64,000 nt of DNA. It comes from Pedobacter ghigonis (GTDB lineage: Bacteria > Bacteroidota > Bacteroidia > Sphingobacteriales > Sphingobacteriaceae). The stretch lies in NCBI RefSeq assembly GCF_903166585.1, contig NZ_CAESCM010000001.1:565079-629078 (forward strand), given 5' to 3'. The stretch's first letter is position 1. Each line of letters begins with the position of its first letter. Both the position numbers and the translations under genes were made by a program. This document shows, piece after piece, positions 52,330-61,696 of the stretch. The notes below the pieces were generated by a model that was given only the letters and a program-made list of their open reading frames with translations, made no database searches and had not been told where the DNA came from.

Positions 52330-53964
52330 ATGCGAGGCTCATTTAATTATATATTTTGGATTTTTTGTGCGAGCCTGATTTTTAGTTGTAAGGAAAACAC
52401 CAGTCATAAGGATAAAAAAGTCTTCAATATTAACCTCGATCAGGGCTTAACTTCTATCGACCCGGCTTTTGCCCGCAACCAGAATGCCATCTGGATGACC
52501 AACCAGATTTTTAATGGTTTGGTGCAGGTCGATTCATCGCTGCAAACTATTCCATGCATTGCTAAAAGCTGGCAGATTTCTGCCGATGCCTTAACTTATA
52601 CCTTCAACCTGCGCAACGATGTTTACTTTCATGATGATCCTGTTTTTAAAAACGGAAAGGGCCGGAAAGTTGTAGCCAGCGATTTCGCCTATAGTTTTTA
52701 CCGTTTAATTGATCCAAAAGTCGCATCATCGGGCGGCTGGATTTTTAGCGATAAGGTAAAGGATGAGCATAATTTCATTGCCTTAAATGATTCTACTTTT
52801 CAGATTAAGCTGGTGCGCCCCTTCCCGCCGTTTATGAGTTTGCTTACCACGCAATATTGCTCGGTAGTACCCAAAGAAATTGTAACCCGTTATGGCAAGG
52901 ATTTCAGGAGCCATCCTATTGGTACAGGGCCTTTTAAATTTAAATACTGGAAAGAGGGCGAAATTCTGGTGCTTTTAAAAAATGAGCACTATTTCGAAAA
53001 GGATGAAAAAGGCGTTCCATTACCTTACCTCGATGCAGTAAAAGCTACTTTTATTACCGACAAGCAAAGCGGGTTTATGAGCTTCTTAAAAAAAGATCTC
53101 GATTTTTATTACAATGTAGACGGGAGTTACCGCGACGATATCCTGACTAAAAGTGGAAAAATGACCACTAAATACAAAGGAAAATTCAGCCTGACCAAAA
53201 GCCCCTACTTGTGCACCGAATATGTAGGCATTTTGGTAGATACCAACCTGGCCATTGTTAAAAACTCGCCTTTGCGTTTAAAAAAAATCAGGCAGGCCAT
53301 TAACTATGCTATTGATAAAGAGAAGCTCATTAAATACCTGCGCAATGGAATTGGTGTAGCAGCAACCTCTGGTTTTATTCCGAAAGGAATGCCAGGTTTT
53401 GATAGCCTGGCCGTCAAAGGTTATGCTTATAACCCCAAGCTTGCTGCAAAACTTTTAGCAGAAGCAGGTTTCCCTGAAGGTAATGGCCTGACAGAAATTA
53501 CCCTGAACACCACTACCACCTACAAAGACCTGATTGAGTTTATACAGGGCGAATTAACAGCTGTTGGCATTAAAACCAAAATTGATGTAAGCCCGAGTGC
53601 CAGTTTAAGAGACCTGATGTCGAAAAACCATGTAAACTTTTTCCGCGGCTCCTGGCTGGCCGATTATGGAGATGGCGAAAATTTCCTTTCCATGTTTTAT
53701 TCGAAAAACAAAGTGCCCTACGGCCCCAACTATACGGCCTTTTACAACAAAGCCTTCGACCAATTATTTGAACAGAGCTATTACGAACCTGATAACGAAA
53801 AGCGTTTTGCACTATACCGCAAAATGGATCAGATTGTGATGGATTATGCACCAGTAGTACCACTATTTTACGATCAATCGGTGGTGATGTTGCAGAACAA
53901 CATTTCCGGATATTCTTTTAATCCGCAGAGCCTGATGATTTTGAAACGGGTTAAAAAACAATAA
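52330..53964 (+). CDS. ABC-type peptide/oligopeptide-binding lipoprotein (SBP family 5)
   Basis: The 544-residue protein has a lipoprotein signal (IFCASLIFSCKEN, Cys20). The SBP_bac_5 signature is seen in GLTSIDPAFARNQNAIWMTNQIFNGLVQVD, IAKSWQISADALTYTFNLRNDVYFHDD, VASDFAYSFYRLIDP, PIGTGPFKFKYWKEGE, AINYAIDKEKLI and DYGDGENFLSMFYS. No permease or ATPase genes of an Opp/Dpp system are adjacent; single binding proteins of this kind are frequent in Bacteroidota. It ends next to a shared bidirectional terminator. Confidence 0.92.
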   Translation: MRGSFNYIFWIFCASLIFSCKENTSHKDKKVFNINLDQGLTSIDPAFARNQNAIWMTNQIFNGLVQVDSSLQTIPCIAKSWQISADALTYTFNLRNDVYFHDDPVFKNGKGRKVVASDFAYSFYRLIDPKVASSGGWIFSDKVKDEHNFIALNDSTFQIKLVRPFPPFMSLLTTQYCSVVPKEIVTRYGKDFRSHPIGTGPFKFKYWKEGEILVLLKNEHYFEKDEKGVPLPYLDAVKATFITDKQSGFMSFLKKDLDFYYNVDGSYRDDILTKSGKMTTKYKGKFSLTKSPYLCTEYVGILVDTNLAIVKNSPLRLKKIRQAINYAIDKEKLIKYLRNGIGVAATSGFIPKGMPGFDSLAVKGYAYNPKLAAKLLAEAGFPEGNGLTEITLNTTTTYKDLIEFIQGELTAVGIKTKIDVSPSASLRDLMSKNHVNFFRGSWLADYGDGENFLSMFYSKNKVPYGPNYTAFYNKAFDQLFEQSYYEPDNEKRFALYRKMDQIVMDYAPVVPLFYDQSVVMLQNNISGYSFNPQSLMILKRVKKQ

Positions 53965-54001
53965 AAATAAATTCCTTTTTCAACAAACCTTATTAAATAA
54001 A

Positions 54002-54033
54002 AAATCCTTTCCGAAGAAATTCAGAAAGGATTT
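54002..54033. terminator. Bidirectional terminator between SBP and TonB-receptor genes
   Basis: AAATCCTTTC (54002-54011) pairs with GAAAGGATTT (54024-54033), a 10-bp perfect stem with a 12-nt loop. On the minus strand a T-rich run follows (TTTTTTATTT). It lies between the convergent stops at 53964 and 54056. Confidence 0.75.
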
Positions 54034-54055
54034 GCATGTATATAGATTGGGTATT

Positions 54056-56515
54056 TTATTGCTGAACGCCACCGCCCATTCCGCCGCCACCTTGCTGCTG
54101 TTCTTGCTTGATATCGTCGTTTTTGATCTTTTTCTTCTCTGTAAATTTAAGCTTACCAAAAGAGTAACTGAAGTTAACACCAAACGAGCGCAATGGGTAA
54201 TAAATGTTTGTGCTTTGGTACAGCGTACTAATTTTATTGCCATCAGTAGTAACCGAATTATTAACCGTTTTAATGTGTAAATCTCTGGTAAACGGATTTA
54301 AAGTGTTGATACCTATCGATCCTTTTTTATTCAGAATATCTTTTTTGAACGAAGCGCCATAAAACACCATAGCATCTGTTTTACCCTGATAGGTTCTTCT
54401 TGGCGAATTTACCACACCAAACAATTCGAAGTTATAACCTTTACCAAATCCATATGCAGAGCGGCCAAATATGTTATAGTTTAAAAAGGTACCCGTGCTT
54501 ACATTAGTTAAAGTATTGCTTACTTCATAAGTGTTTACTCCAATATTGGTCATTAAAGTCCATTTTGGTTTAGGGTTGTAAGATGCAAAAACATTGGCAC
54601 CATAAGTTTGGGCAACCCCCACGTTAATAAAGGTTGTTAAAGTTTTATCAACTCCGTTTTCTTTAAAAGAGCTAATAGAACTCTCAATAACACCTCCGGT
54701 ACGGCGATAAAATACCGAAGCATTAATTACCGAACCTTTAATAAAAGTTGAGTAGCCCAACTCCAGGTTATCACTTAATTCAGGAGCCAAACCAGGTTTT
54801 CCTTCTCTAACATTAAACTGATCGCTCTCGTTGCGGAAAGGATTTAAATAAGATAAACTCGGTCTTTGCACCCTGCGGTTATAGCTTAATTTCAAAGTTG
54901 CATTTCCTTTAAGTGTTTGCGAGATGATTGCACTTGGAAACAGGTTAAAATAATCGTTTTTCTGTATGCCAGCCTTTTCAGTGTTAAAACTGATGCTGGT
55001 ATATTCTGATCTCAAACCACCTTTAAAATTCAGTTTCTTACTTAATTTGAAGCTGATCACACCATAAGCCGATGCTACATTTTGATCGTAATCGAAGTCA
55101 CCCTCACTCTGATTGCTAAATTCGCTGCTGATATTTCTGAAAATACCCTTAGCACCCACCTCTAAAATGGTCGATTTGCTAAACGGATAGGTATAGTCGG
55201 TTTGCGCAGTATATTCTTTGTTTTTACCAGTATTGTTGTTATTAATCGGTTTAAATGTAGAACCCACAATTTCATTCTGGAATTCTGTCGTATTTCTTCC
55301 GGTTGATAACTGACCCGAAATGGTAAACTCTTCACCTTCTTTTTTGTTTGTGTGCTTATAATCTACGTTCCAGTCGAAGTTACTGAAGCCCATGTCCATA
55401 TCACTTTTATTCACCAATGGCACGCCATTAATAATATAATCAGCGCTACCAGGTCCTCCGTTAGAAAAGTTATTGTATTTTAAGTTAGAGCTCAGGTTGT
55501 TATAAGCATTAAAATCATAATCTACACCAACACTTCCGTTATAACCATTGCGACTCCATTTCGAGTAACCATCCTGCAAAATGTTGTTATAAGTTGTTTT
55601 GGTTAAACTGTCTATACGTGTATTATTTTCGAATTGCACCCTCGATTTCTGCGCATAAGCCAGATTGGTACCTAAACTTGTATTGATGCTCAACCGGCCT
55701 GTTTTTGCCGTTAAGTTAAACGCACCGTTATTTTGACGGGTACCTACAGAAGCATTAACCGTTCCACTCACCCCTTGCGCATTCGATTTTTTGGTGATGA
55801 TGTTGATGATACCACCTGAGCCCTCAGCATCGTATTTAGCCGATGGACTGGTAATCACCTCTACACTTTTAATCTGCTCAGCAGGAATCATTTTTAAAGC
55901 ATCGGCAACACTACTGGCCATTGTACCGGAAGGTTTACCATTAATCAACACACGCACGGCACCGCCACGTAACTGCACGTTTCCATCTACATCAACAGAT
56001 AGCATCGGCACTTTACGCATTACATCGGTCGCATCGCCACCTGCGTTGGTACCATCAGCCTCTGCATTGTACACCATTCTGTCGATCTTATTTTCGATAA
56101 CGGCTTTAGTACCTTGCACCTGAACATCGGCCAAAGTATTTTCTGTAGAAGAAATATAAATGGTACCCATGTTATTATCGGGTTTGGCAGGTGTTGTGGT
56201 AACCAATATCGTTTTGGTTTTGTAACCCATGAAGCCGATCATCAGCTTATAAGCATCGGGTGATACATTTTGGAGGGTTAATTTTCCTTTTTCGTCGGTA
56301 ACACCACCGTTAACCGATTTATTATCTTTTGCGTTAATTAACGATACTGTTGCGTAATCAATAGGTTTTTTAGTTAATGAATCTAATATAACGGCCGTAA
56401 TACGTCCGGTAACAGTTGTTTTTTTTGCTCCCCCACCAAAGCCGCCAGCAGGAAACTGGGCATGCACTTTAATAAATAGTCCAAGGGTAAGGGTTAATAG
56501 TAGCAGTTTTTTCAT
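54056..56515 (-). CDS. TonB-dependent outer-membrane receptor, OMP_b-brl_3 type, with Gly-rich ends
   Basis: The protein has 819 residues from the ATG at 56515 (MKKLLLLTLTLGLFIKVHA, signal peptide); the frame is open upstream to 56557 but that extension is not signal-like. A carboxypeptidase-regulatory-like domain follows at about 30-120. The plug region has IENKIDRMVYNAEADGTNAGG, DVMRKVPMLSVD, VRVLINGKPSG and PSAKYDAEGSGGIINIITKK; the OMP_b-brl_3 barrel has YNRRVQRPSLSYLNPF. Two low-complexity Gly segments are present: GGFGGGAKK after the signal and GGGGMGGGVQQ at the very end, so the barrel terminus is unusual. No adjacent regulator or SusD; ligand unknown. Confidence 0.88.
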   Translation of the reverse strand: MKKLLLLTLTLGLFIKVHAQFPAGGFGGGAKKTTVTGRITAVILDSLTKKPIDYATVSLINAKDNKSVNGGVTDEKGKLTLQNVSPDAYKLMIGFMGYKTKTILVTTTPAKPDNNMGTIYISSTENTLADVQVQGTKAVIENKIDRMVYNAEADGTNAGGDATDVMRKVPMLSVDVDGNVQLRGGAVRVLINGKPSGTMASSVADALKMIPAEQIKSVEVITSPSAKYDAEGSGGIINIITKKSNAQGVSGTVNASVGTRQNNGAFNLTAKTGRLSINTSLGTNLAYAQKSRVQFENNTRIDSLTKTTYNNILQDGYSKWSRNGYNGSVGVDYDFNAYNNLSSNLKYNNFSNGGPGSADYIINGVPLVNKSDMDMGFSNFDWNVDYKHTNKKEGEEFTISGQLSTGRNTTEFQNEIVGSTFKPINNNNTGKNKEYTAQTDYTYPFSKSTILEVGAKGIFRNISSEFSNQSEGDFDYDQNVASAYGVISFKLSKKLNFKGGLRSEYTSISFNTEKAGIQKNDYFNLFPSAIISQTLKGNATLKLSYNRRVQRPSLSYLNPFRNESDQFNVREGKPGLAPELSDNLELGYSTFIKGSVINASVFYRRTGGVIESSISSFKENGVDKTLTTFINVGVAQTYGANVFASYNPKPKWTLMTNIGVNTYEVSNTLTNVSTGTFLNYNIFGRSAYGFGKGYNFELFGVVNSPRRTYQGKTDAMVFYGASFKKDILNKKGSIGINTLNPFTRDLHIKTVNNSVTTDGNKISTLYQSTNIYYPLRSFGVNFSYSFGKLKFTEKKKIKNDDIKQEQQQGGGGMGGGVQQ

Positions 56516-56707
56516 GTTAGGAGTTAGTCTTTTGTAATTAGTCTGCGCAAATTGCATAATGTTACAATTTTACGCCATACTTTTTACGTGAGTTGTTTAA
56601 TTTGGTCGGCAAAGATCGTTCTTTTATCGGTAAAAATAAAACTACCGATAAAGATAGTTCAGTGTTGAAAGCCAGCGGATAACAATAGGAAATGTGGTAT
56701 ACAAAAA

Positions 56708-56740
56708 ATGGGTGACAGAAACCCTTTTCCTATCACCCAT
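56708..56740 (-). terminator. Terminator of the lipid gene cluster
   Basis: ATGGGTGA (56708-56715) pairs with TCACCCAT (56733-56740), 8-bp stem. On the minus strand the stem is followed by a T-run (CCCATTTTTTGT). It lies 43 bp below the last gene of the cluster. Confidence 0.75.
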
Positions 56741-56782
56741 GTAATATTTTTTAGCGATTGATTAGCTCACCGTGTTTTTTGC

Positions 56783-58021
56783 TTATCGCCCTGTATTATT
56801 TGGCCGCGAGTACACCATCTGCATTACATTGATATTGCGCATGGCAAAAGCAGCTTCGCAATAGTTTAAATAATAATTCCATTTGCGGATAAAAGTTTCG
56901 CCAAAACCAAGTGCCTTAACTTTATCGAGGTTCTTATTAAATTCTATAAACCATAAATGAAGTGTGCGTGCGTAGTCCAGTCCCATGTCTTTTAAATCAA
57001 CAAGTGTTAAATCGCCGGTTTCGTTTATCGCTTTATTCATAGCGGCAACCGATGGTAAAAGGGATCCCGGAAATATATGTTTCTGGATCCAGTCTACCCC
57101 GGTACGCAATTTATCATACCGGCTATCGGGCGAGGTAATTACCTGAAAAGCGAAAATACCATCGGGTTTTAAAAGCTCCTGACATTTTTCAAAATAGGCT
57201 TCCAGGTATTGATGCCCAACAGCTTCGAGCATTTCTATCGATACAATCTTATCAAAAGTTCCGGTAATTTTGCGGTAATCCTGGATAATAATCGAGACTT
57301 TATCTTCGAGCTTTTCGGCTAAAACCCGCTCCTGGGCCAATTTCTGTTGCTCCTTAGAAATGGTAACCGAGGTAACTTTACAGCCATATTTTTTAGCCAG
57401 AAAGATGGCGTTCCCGCCCCAACCACTACCAATTTCCAAAACATGATCGGTAGCTTTAATTTTCAGTTGCTTGGCCAGGCGATCGTACTTGGCATACTGC
57501 GATTCTTCCAGGCTGGTATGCTCATTTAGAAAATAACCACTCGAGTAAGTCATCGTTTTATCTAAAAAAGTAGCAAAGAAATCATTGTTCAGATCGTAAT
57601 GTTCCGAAATATTTTTCTGCGATCCGGCCAGTGTGTTGGCCCTTTTTACATGGTAAATTTTGTTTACCCATTTCAACAGGCCCAAAGCAAACGATTTAAC
57701 CTTACTACCGGTAACCGAGGGTGCATTTTCGATATTCAGGATAACCCATTTAATAACATTGGTAATGTTTGTGGTATCCCAAAGGCCATCGGTATAAGCC
57801 TCACCAAAACCGATATCGCCATAAAGTGCTATCGATTTAAAAAAATCGGGATGGTTAACCTGGATATTGGCCTCGATTTTATGTTCTCCATTGCCAAAAA
57901 CCAAAATTTCTCCGTTTGGCATCGAAAGTTCCAGTTTCCCCAAAGTCATTTTAGACAGCGCATTAAGCACTACTTTTTCGAAAAACCCGGTTGATGTTTT
58001 GGTAGCGACAAGCGTATTCAT
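56783..58021 (-). CDS. Cyclopropane-fatty-acid-synthase-family SAM methyltransferase (copy 1)
   Basis: The 412-residue protein has an N-terminal lipid-binding/SCP2-like part (GFGEAYTDGLWDTTN) and the Mycolic_acid/CFA synthase domain from about 130: SEHYDLNNDFFATFLDKTMTYSSGYF, SAM motif VLEIGSGWGGNAIFLAKKYG, VTISKEQQKLA, and SIEMLEAVGHQYLEAYFEKC. CFA-type enzymes add a methylene or methyl group to acyl chains in phospholipids. It is preceded by DUF1365 and an FAD oxidoreductase, the trio known from several phyla in acyl-chain modification. Closest to the long CFA form. Confidence 0.92.
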   Translation of the reverse strand: MNTLVATKTSTGFFEKVVLNALSKMTLGKLELSMPNGEILVFGNGEHKIEANIQVNHPDFFKSIALYGDIGFGEAYTDGLWDTTNITNVIKWVILNIENAPSVTGSKVKSFALGLLKWVNKIYHVKRANTLAGSQKNISEHYDLNNDFFATFLDKTMTYSSGYFLNEHTSLEESQYAKYDRLAKQLKIKATDHVLEIGSGWGGNAIFLAKKYGCKVTSVTISKEQQKLAQERVLAEKLEDKVSIIIQDYRKITGTFDKIVSIEMLEAVGHQYLEAYFEKCQELLKPDGIFAFQVITSPDSRYDKLRTGVDWIQKHIFPGSLLPSVAAMNKAINETGDLTLVDLKDMGLDYARTLHLWFIEFNKNLDKVKALGFGETFIRKWNYYLNYCEAAFAMRNINVMQMVYSRPNNTGR

Positions 58022-58046
58022 AATCTATATCTTTAAATCTTTTGGT

Positions 58047-58850
58047 TTAAGGTTTGTATGGCTTATATACGTTACGTTGCAGCTCAGGGTTTTCGGCTTT
58101 GGGGTGAAAAGGTATCTTTTTTAACCAAAGCTTTAGTGCCTGCCAATGGATCATGCCCATAACCTGCAGCGGAATTAATGGTATCGAGAAGAAATACCTC
58201 AACATACTACAGTTTGTTAACAATTTGCTTTCACCTTTTAAAGTACTGATAAAAAAACGGTTACCCGCTTTATCCAGGTCATCAATTTCAATATCTAGTT
58301 TATCTGCAGGCACCTTCAGTTTAAAATCGAAAACATTGTCGTGATCGATAAATGGTGATACATAAAAATATTTTGTTGTTATTTTTTTAAAGGTATCGCC
58401 ATGCAACTCATCTTTTCCGAAGAAAAACAGCTTCATTTCGCGGTAGGTATTGCTGATTTCTGCTACGCAACACTCCGGGTTACCCAATTGATCAAAACAA
58501 TAATAAAAGGAAACCGGATTAAAGTTATATCCCAAAACATTGAGATTGGTGAGCAGTTTTATTTTAAGTTCGCTACCATCTACTCCATTTTCTTTCAAAT
58601 AAGCTGTTAAATGCTGGCGGGTATTTTTGGTTTTATCGGGATTTTCTTTGGGCAGCTGCAGGTGCTCGCTATCACGAAAGGAAAAAAGATTAAACTTATT
58701 GTAGCTAAACCAGCGTAACTTTTGAGCAAGCACATCCAATTCATCCAGATCGATATAGAACATATACACCCTGTACCAAAAAGAATGTTTTTTGGGTGCT
58801 AAGCGGTGATGCATCACTTTGGCGGTATACAGGTTTGAGTTTAATAGCAT
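58047..58850 (-). CDS. DUF1365 protein
   Basis: The 267-residue protein begins MLLNSNLYTAKVMHHRLAPKKHSFWYRVYMFYIDLDEL, the classic DUF1365 start, and carries NPVSFYYCFDQLGNPECCVAEISNTYREMKLFFF and KYFYVSPFIDHDNVFDFKL. The biochemical role is unknown, but the family travels with CFA synthases and FAD oxidoreductases. The gap to the following CFA gene is 25 bp; upstream the gap to the FAD oxidoreductase is occupied by two palindromic repeat modules. Confidence 0.9.
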   Translation of the reverse strand: MLLNSNLYTAKVMHHRLAPKKHSFWYRVYMFYIDLDELDVLAQKLRWFSYNKFNLFSFRDSEHLQLPKENPDKTKNTRQHLTAYLKENGVDGSELKIKLLTNLNVLGYNFNPVSFYYCFDQLGNPECCVAEISNTYREMKLFFFGKDELHGDTFKKITTKYFYVSPFIDHDNVFDFKLKVPADKLDIEIDDLDKAGNRFFISTLKGESKLLTNCSMLRYFFSIPLIPLQVMGMIHWQALKLWLKKIPFHPKAENPELQRNVYKPYKP

Positions 58851-58883
58851 TGCTTATACAATTTACGAAATTTTAAACTTGTT

Positions 58884-58998
58884 GTCATTCTGAGCGTAGC
58901 GAAGAATCTCTTTATATTAATGCTCACGATAATTGTTGTATGATCTTTTTAGATCAAATACTCTTTTTACCGCTTAAAGATTCTTCGCTATCAATGAC
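58884..58998. repeat. Palindromic REP-like module 1
   Basis: Left arm GTCATTCTGAGCGTAGCGAA plus GAATCT and right arm AAGATTCTTCGCTATCAATGAC are imperfect inverted copies around a centre that itself contains TGATCTTTTTAGATCA. Length 115 bp. It lies inside the lipid operon between the FAD oxidoreductase and DUF1365 genes. Confidence 0.75.
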
Positions 58999-59016
58999 AG
59001 AAACGCATAGAATTAT

Positions 59017-59112
59017 CGTCATTGCGAGGTACGAAACAATCTTAATGCGCTCGCTAACTAACGATAGTTGTAAGATTGCTTCGTTGGCTGAAAAAGCCTT
59101 CTCGCAATGACG
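59017..59112. repeat. Palindromic REP-like module 2
   Basis: CGTCATTGCGAGGTACGAAA and CAATCTTA at the left are inverted at the right as TAAGATTG and CTTCTCGCAATGACG. Length 96 bp, 18 bp from module 1. It belongs to the same style as module 1 but with a different arm sequence. Confidence 0.75.
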
Positions 59113-59169
59113 AATCACTAATATTGATTTTTATACAATAAATTAACCCTCAAAATGACAGACATTTAT

Positions 59170-60414
59170 TTACAGTTTTAAACACAAATCCACTGCACTC
59201 TTGTAAGCATCTTCGTGGAACCCATATTTAAAGTAACTCCCGCAGTAATATATTGGTCCGCTTTCATTTAGTTTGTGCAACGATTCTTGTGCTTGCATCG
59301 CCGGTACATCAAACAGCGGATGGTGATAATCGATCTCTTTGATCACCTTTTCCGGGTTTAACGTTTCGGTTGGATTAATGGAAACAAAGTAATGCTTCTT
59401 TTTAGAAACGCCCTGCAAATTGTTCATCCAGTAAATGGTACTTGGCAATAATTTATCGCCCTGTTTTTCTACCCGGTAATTCCAGCTGCTCCAGGCCAGT
59501 TTAGCTTTGGGCATTTGTGTTTCATCGGTATGCACAACAGCTTTATTTAGCTGGTATTTGAATTTAGAAAGTAACGTTGTTTCCAAATTGGTTTTATCCT
59601 GTACGATTTCGAAAGTCTGATCGGCATGGCTGGCCATAATCACCTTATCGTATTCCAGTTTTTCGCCTCCTGCTGTTTCGACTTCAACCCTTCCATTTTG
59701 CAGCCGTTTTACCGCAACAACTTTGGTGTTGGTTTTAATCCGGTCGCGGAAAGGGGCAATGAGTTTTTCTCGGTAAGCCTGACTCCCATTTTGCAGGGTG
59801 TACCACTGGTGCTGGGTATTTAAACCTAAAAAACCATGATTTTTAAAGAAACGGATCAGCGTTACCGCCGGAAAATCCAAAATCTGTTCCATTGGGGCGC
59901 TCCAAACGGCTGCACTCATGGGAATAAGGTACTGCCAGAGCATCTCGTCGCTATAACCAAATTCTTTAAAGAATTTTCCGATCGAATAATCCTGATATTC
60001 GGGTTTATCCAGAATTTCTATACTTTCTTTGTTGAAACGGTTAATCTGCATCAACATCTTTAAATAAGGAATATTGAACAGGTTTTTGCGCTGTGCAAAC
60101 AGGTGATTTAAACTTGAACCACTGTATTCTAACTTTTTTGGCAGAAACTGAACGCTGAAAGACATATCTGTTTTGATAACGGGTGCGTCAATTTCGCCGA
60201 ATAGCTCGGTAAGGTTGGGATAGGTTTGGTAATTAAAAACCATAAAGCCGCTGTCGAGATAAATGGGCTGACCATCTTCTTCGAGTGTAATGGTATTGGT
60301 ATGGCCACCAATATAATCCAGTTCCTCAAATAGGGTAATATCGTATTGATGCTGCAGTTTATGGGCGCAACCCATTCCTGCTATTCCGGAGCCAATAATG
60401 GCGAGTGTTTTCAT
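59170..60414 (-). CDS. FAD-dependent NAD(P)-binding oxidoreductase (amine-oxidase-like) of the CFA cluster
   Basis: The protein has 414 residues from the ATG at 60414 (MKTLAIIGSGIAGMGCAHKL). The frame is open to 60528, but the extra 38 residues come from the low-complexity repeat in front and have no place in the family. The dinucleotide motif is IIGSGIAGMGCA, and ELDYIGGHTNTI and LDSGFMVFNYQTYPNL follow. The family is the predicted FAD oxidoreductase that accompanies CFA synthase and DUF1365; relatives take part in desaturation or modification of methylated acyl chains. It is the first gene of the trio with DUF1365 and CFA copy 1. Confidence 0.9.
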   Translation of the reverse strand: MKTLAIIGSGIAGMGCAHKLQHQYDITLFEELDYIGGHTNTITLEEDGQPIYLDSGFMVFNYQTYPNLTELFGEIDAPVIKTDMSFSVQFLPKKLEYSGSSLNHLFAQRKNLFNIPYLKMLMQINRFNKESIEILDKPEYQDYSIGKFFKEFGYSDEMLWQYLIPMSAAVWSAPMEQILDFPAVTLIRFFKNHGFLGLNTQHQWYTLQNGSQAYREKLIAPFRDRIKTNTKVVAVKRLQNGRVEVETAGGEKLEYDKVIMASHADQTFEIVQDKTNLETTLLSKFKYQLNKAVVHTDETQMPKAKLAWSSWNYRVEKQGDKLLPSTIYWMNNLQGVSKKKHYFVSINPTETLNPEKVIKEIDYHHPLFDVPAMQAQESLHKLNESGPIYYCGSYFKYGFHEDAYKSAVDLCLKL

Positions 60415-60536
60415 GAGGAGATAAAATATGGGAGATGGAACATGGATGATGCAAGATGTATGATGGACGAAGTAAGATGGATGATGGGAAATGGATGATG
60501 ATGATGTATTATTGCCTCCATTATCCATCTCACATT
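60415..60536. repeat. GATG-rich low-complexity gap
   Basis: The 122-bp gap is built of degenerate GATGG, GATGTA and GATGATG units (for example GGATGATGCAAGATGTATGA) and ends CCATTATCCATCTCAC, the inverse of GAGATGG. A close relative fills 61581-61696. No gene. Confidence 0.65.
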
Positions 60537-61580
60537 TTACATCTTACATAATTTAGTTTTTTCGAACAAATAATGGCACACCATCCATTCGTTTCCTTTA
60601 TTGTAATTAAAAAGTTCGGCGCACGACATGTAAAACAAGCGCCAGTACACCCACCACTTTACAGCCTGGTCTTTACCGTAGGTATCTTCGAAGATGGGCA
60701 TAATTTCTTTTTTATGCTTATCCATATTGCTTAACCAGGCTTCGGATGTTTTACCGTAATTGGTTCCGTTTACCACCCAATGTTTATCAATCTTTAAATC
60801 GTCGTTGAAATAAAAAAACAGGTGGTTAGCCGGCATAATGCCACCGGTAAAAAAGTATTTACTCATCCAGTCGGTTTCATCAATTACTTCAAATTTGTAA
60901 GCCAGTGTTTTATGGGTGAATATGTGTACAAAGAGTTTTCCATCGGGTTTTAAAAAAGAAGCCACTTTGTTGAGCAAAAATTTGTAGTTACGCATGTGCT
61001 CAAACATCTCTACAGAAACCACGCGGTCGAAGGTATCGGCAATGGTAAAGGTATTCATATCGGCAGTTAAAACAGTCAGGTTATCAATACCTCGTTCTTT
61101 CGCCGTTTTATCGATAAAAACCTTTTGTGTAGCAGAATTAGAAACCACCGTAAAAGTGCTTTTAGGAAACTTTGCTGCCATATAAAGCGAAAGCGAGCCC
61201 CAGCCGCAGCCAAGCTCCAGCACATTCTGACCATCCTGCAAACCCGCTCTTTTACAGGTTAAAGCCAGCATATCATCTTCTGAAGTATCGATATCTTTCA
61301 CCCCGGGCTTCCAGTAACCGCTGCTGTATTTTAGGTTTTTACCCAAACAATACTGAAAAAACTCAGTAGGCAATTCATAATGCTGCTCATTGGCATCAGC
61401 GGTATTTACAGCAATTGGCGATTGCTTCAATTCAGCAACTAGATCCATAAATTTTTCCTGCTGTAATTCTTCATCACCCAGGGTTTCATCATCCAGGCGT
61501 TGTTTGCATAATTTTCTGATACCGATACGCAAGGCTGCATCCGGGAGTTTGTCGTTTTCTAAAAGTTTATCGTACCACAT
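60537..61580 (-). CDS. Cyclopropane-fatty-acid-synthase-family SAM methyltransferase (copy 2, short form)
   Basis: The 347-residue protein lacks most of the N-terminal extension of copy 1. Domain marks are NEQHYELPTEFFQYCLGKNLKYSSGYW, SAM motif VLELGCGWGSLSLYMAAKFP, VVSNSATQKVFID and VSVEMFEHMRNY, followed by GGIMPANHLFFYFND. Its replacement of the usual bicarbonate-binding and substrate residues cannot be judged without an alignment. A second methyltransferase in one cluster suggests a different methylation reaction from copy 1. Confidence 0.9.
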   Translation of the reverse strand: MWYDKLLENDKLPDAALRIGIRKLCKQRLDDETLGDEELQQEKFMDLVAELKQSPIAVNTADANEQHYELPTEFFQYCLGKNLKYSSGYWKPGVKDIDTSEDDMLALTCKRAGLQDGQNVLELGCGWGSLSLYMAAKFPKSTFTVVSNSATQKVFIDKTAKERGIDNLTVLTADMNTFTIADTFDRVVSVEMFEHMRNYKFLLNKVASFLKPDGKLFVHIFTHKTLAYKFEVIDETDWMSKYFFTGGIMPANHLFFYFNDDLKIDKHWVVNGTNYGKTSEAWLSNMDKHKKEIMPIFEDTYGKDQAVKWWVYWRLFYMSCAELFNYNKGNEWMVCHYLFEKTKLCKM

Positions 61581-61696
61581 ATAAATGGAATAATGTAAGA
61601 TGGTTGATGTAATATGGAAAATGGTAGATGTACGATGTAAACCGGATGATGGATTTGCAAACCGAGCGGTCTATCATCCAGTTTACCTTTTCCATC
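61581..61696. repeat. GATG-rich low-complexity gap (second copy)
   Basis: The units AAGATGGTTGATG, GTAGATGTACGATGTAAA and GGATGATGGA repeat the vocabulary of 60415-60536 and the segment ends with CCATCTCACCTC. No gene. Confidence 0.6.

Noticed and set aside
60415..60528. N-terminal extension of the FAD oxidoreductase (Ser/His-rich)
   Set aside because: It is translated from GATG low-complexity repeat DNA; the Rossmann motif begins right after the ATG at 60414.
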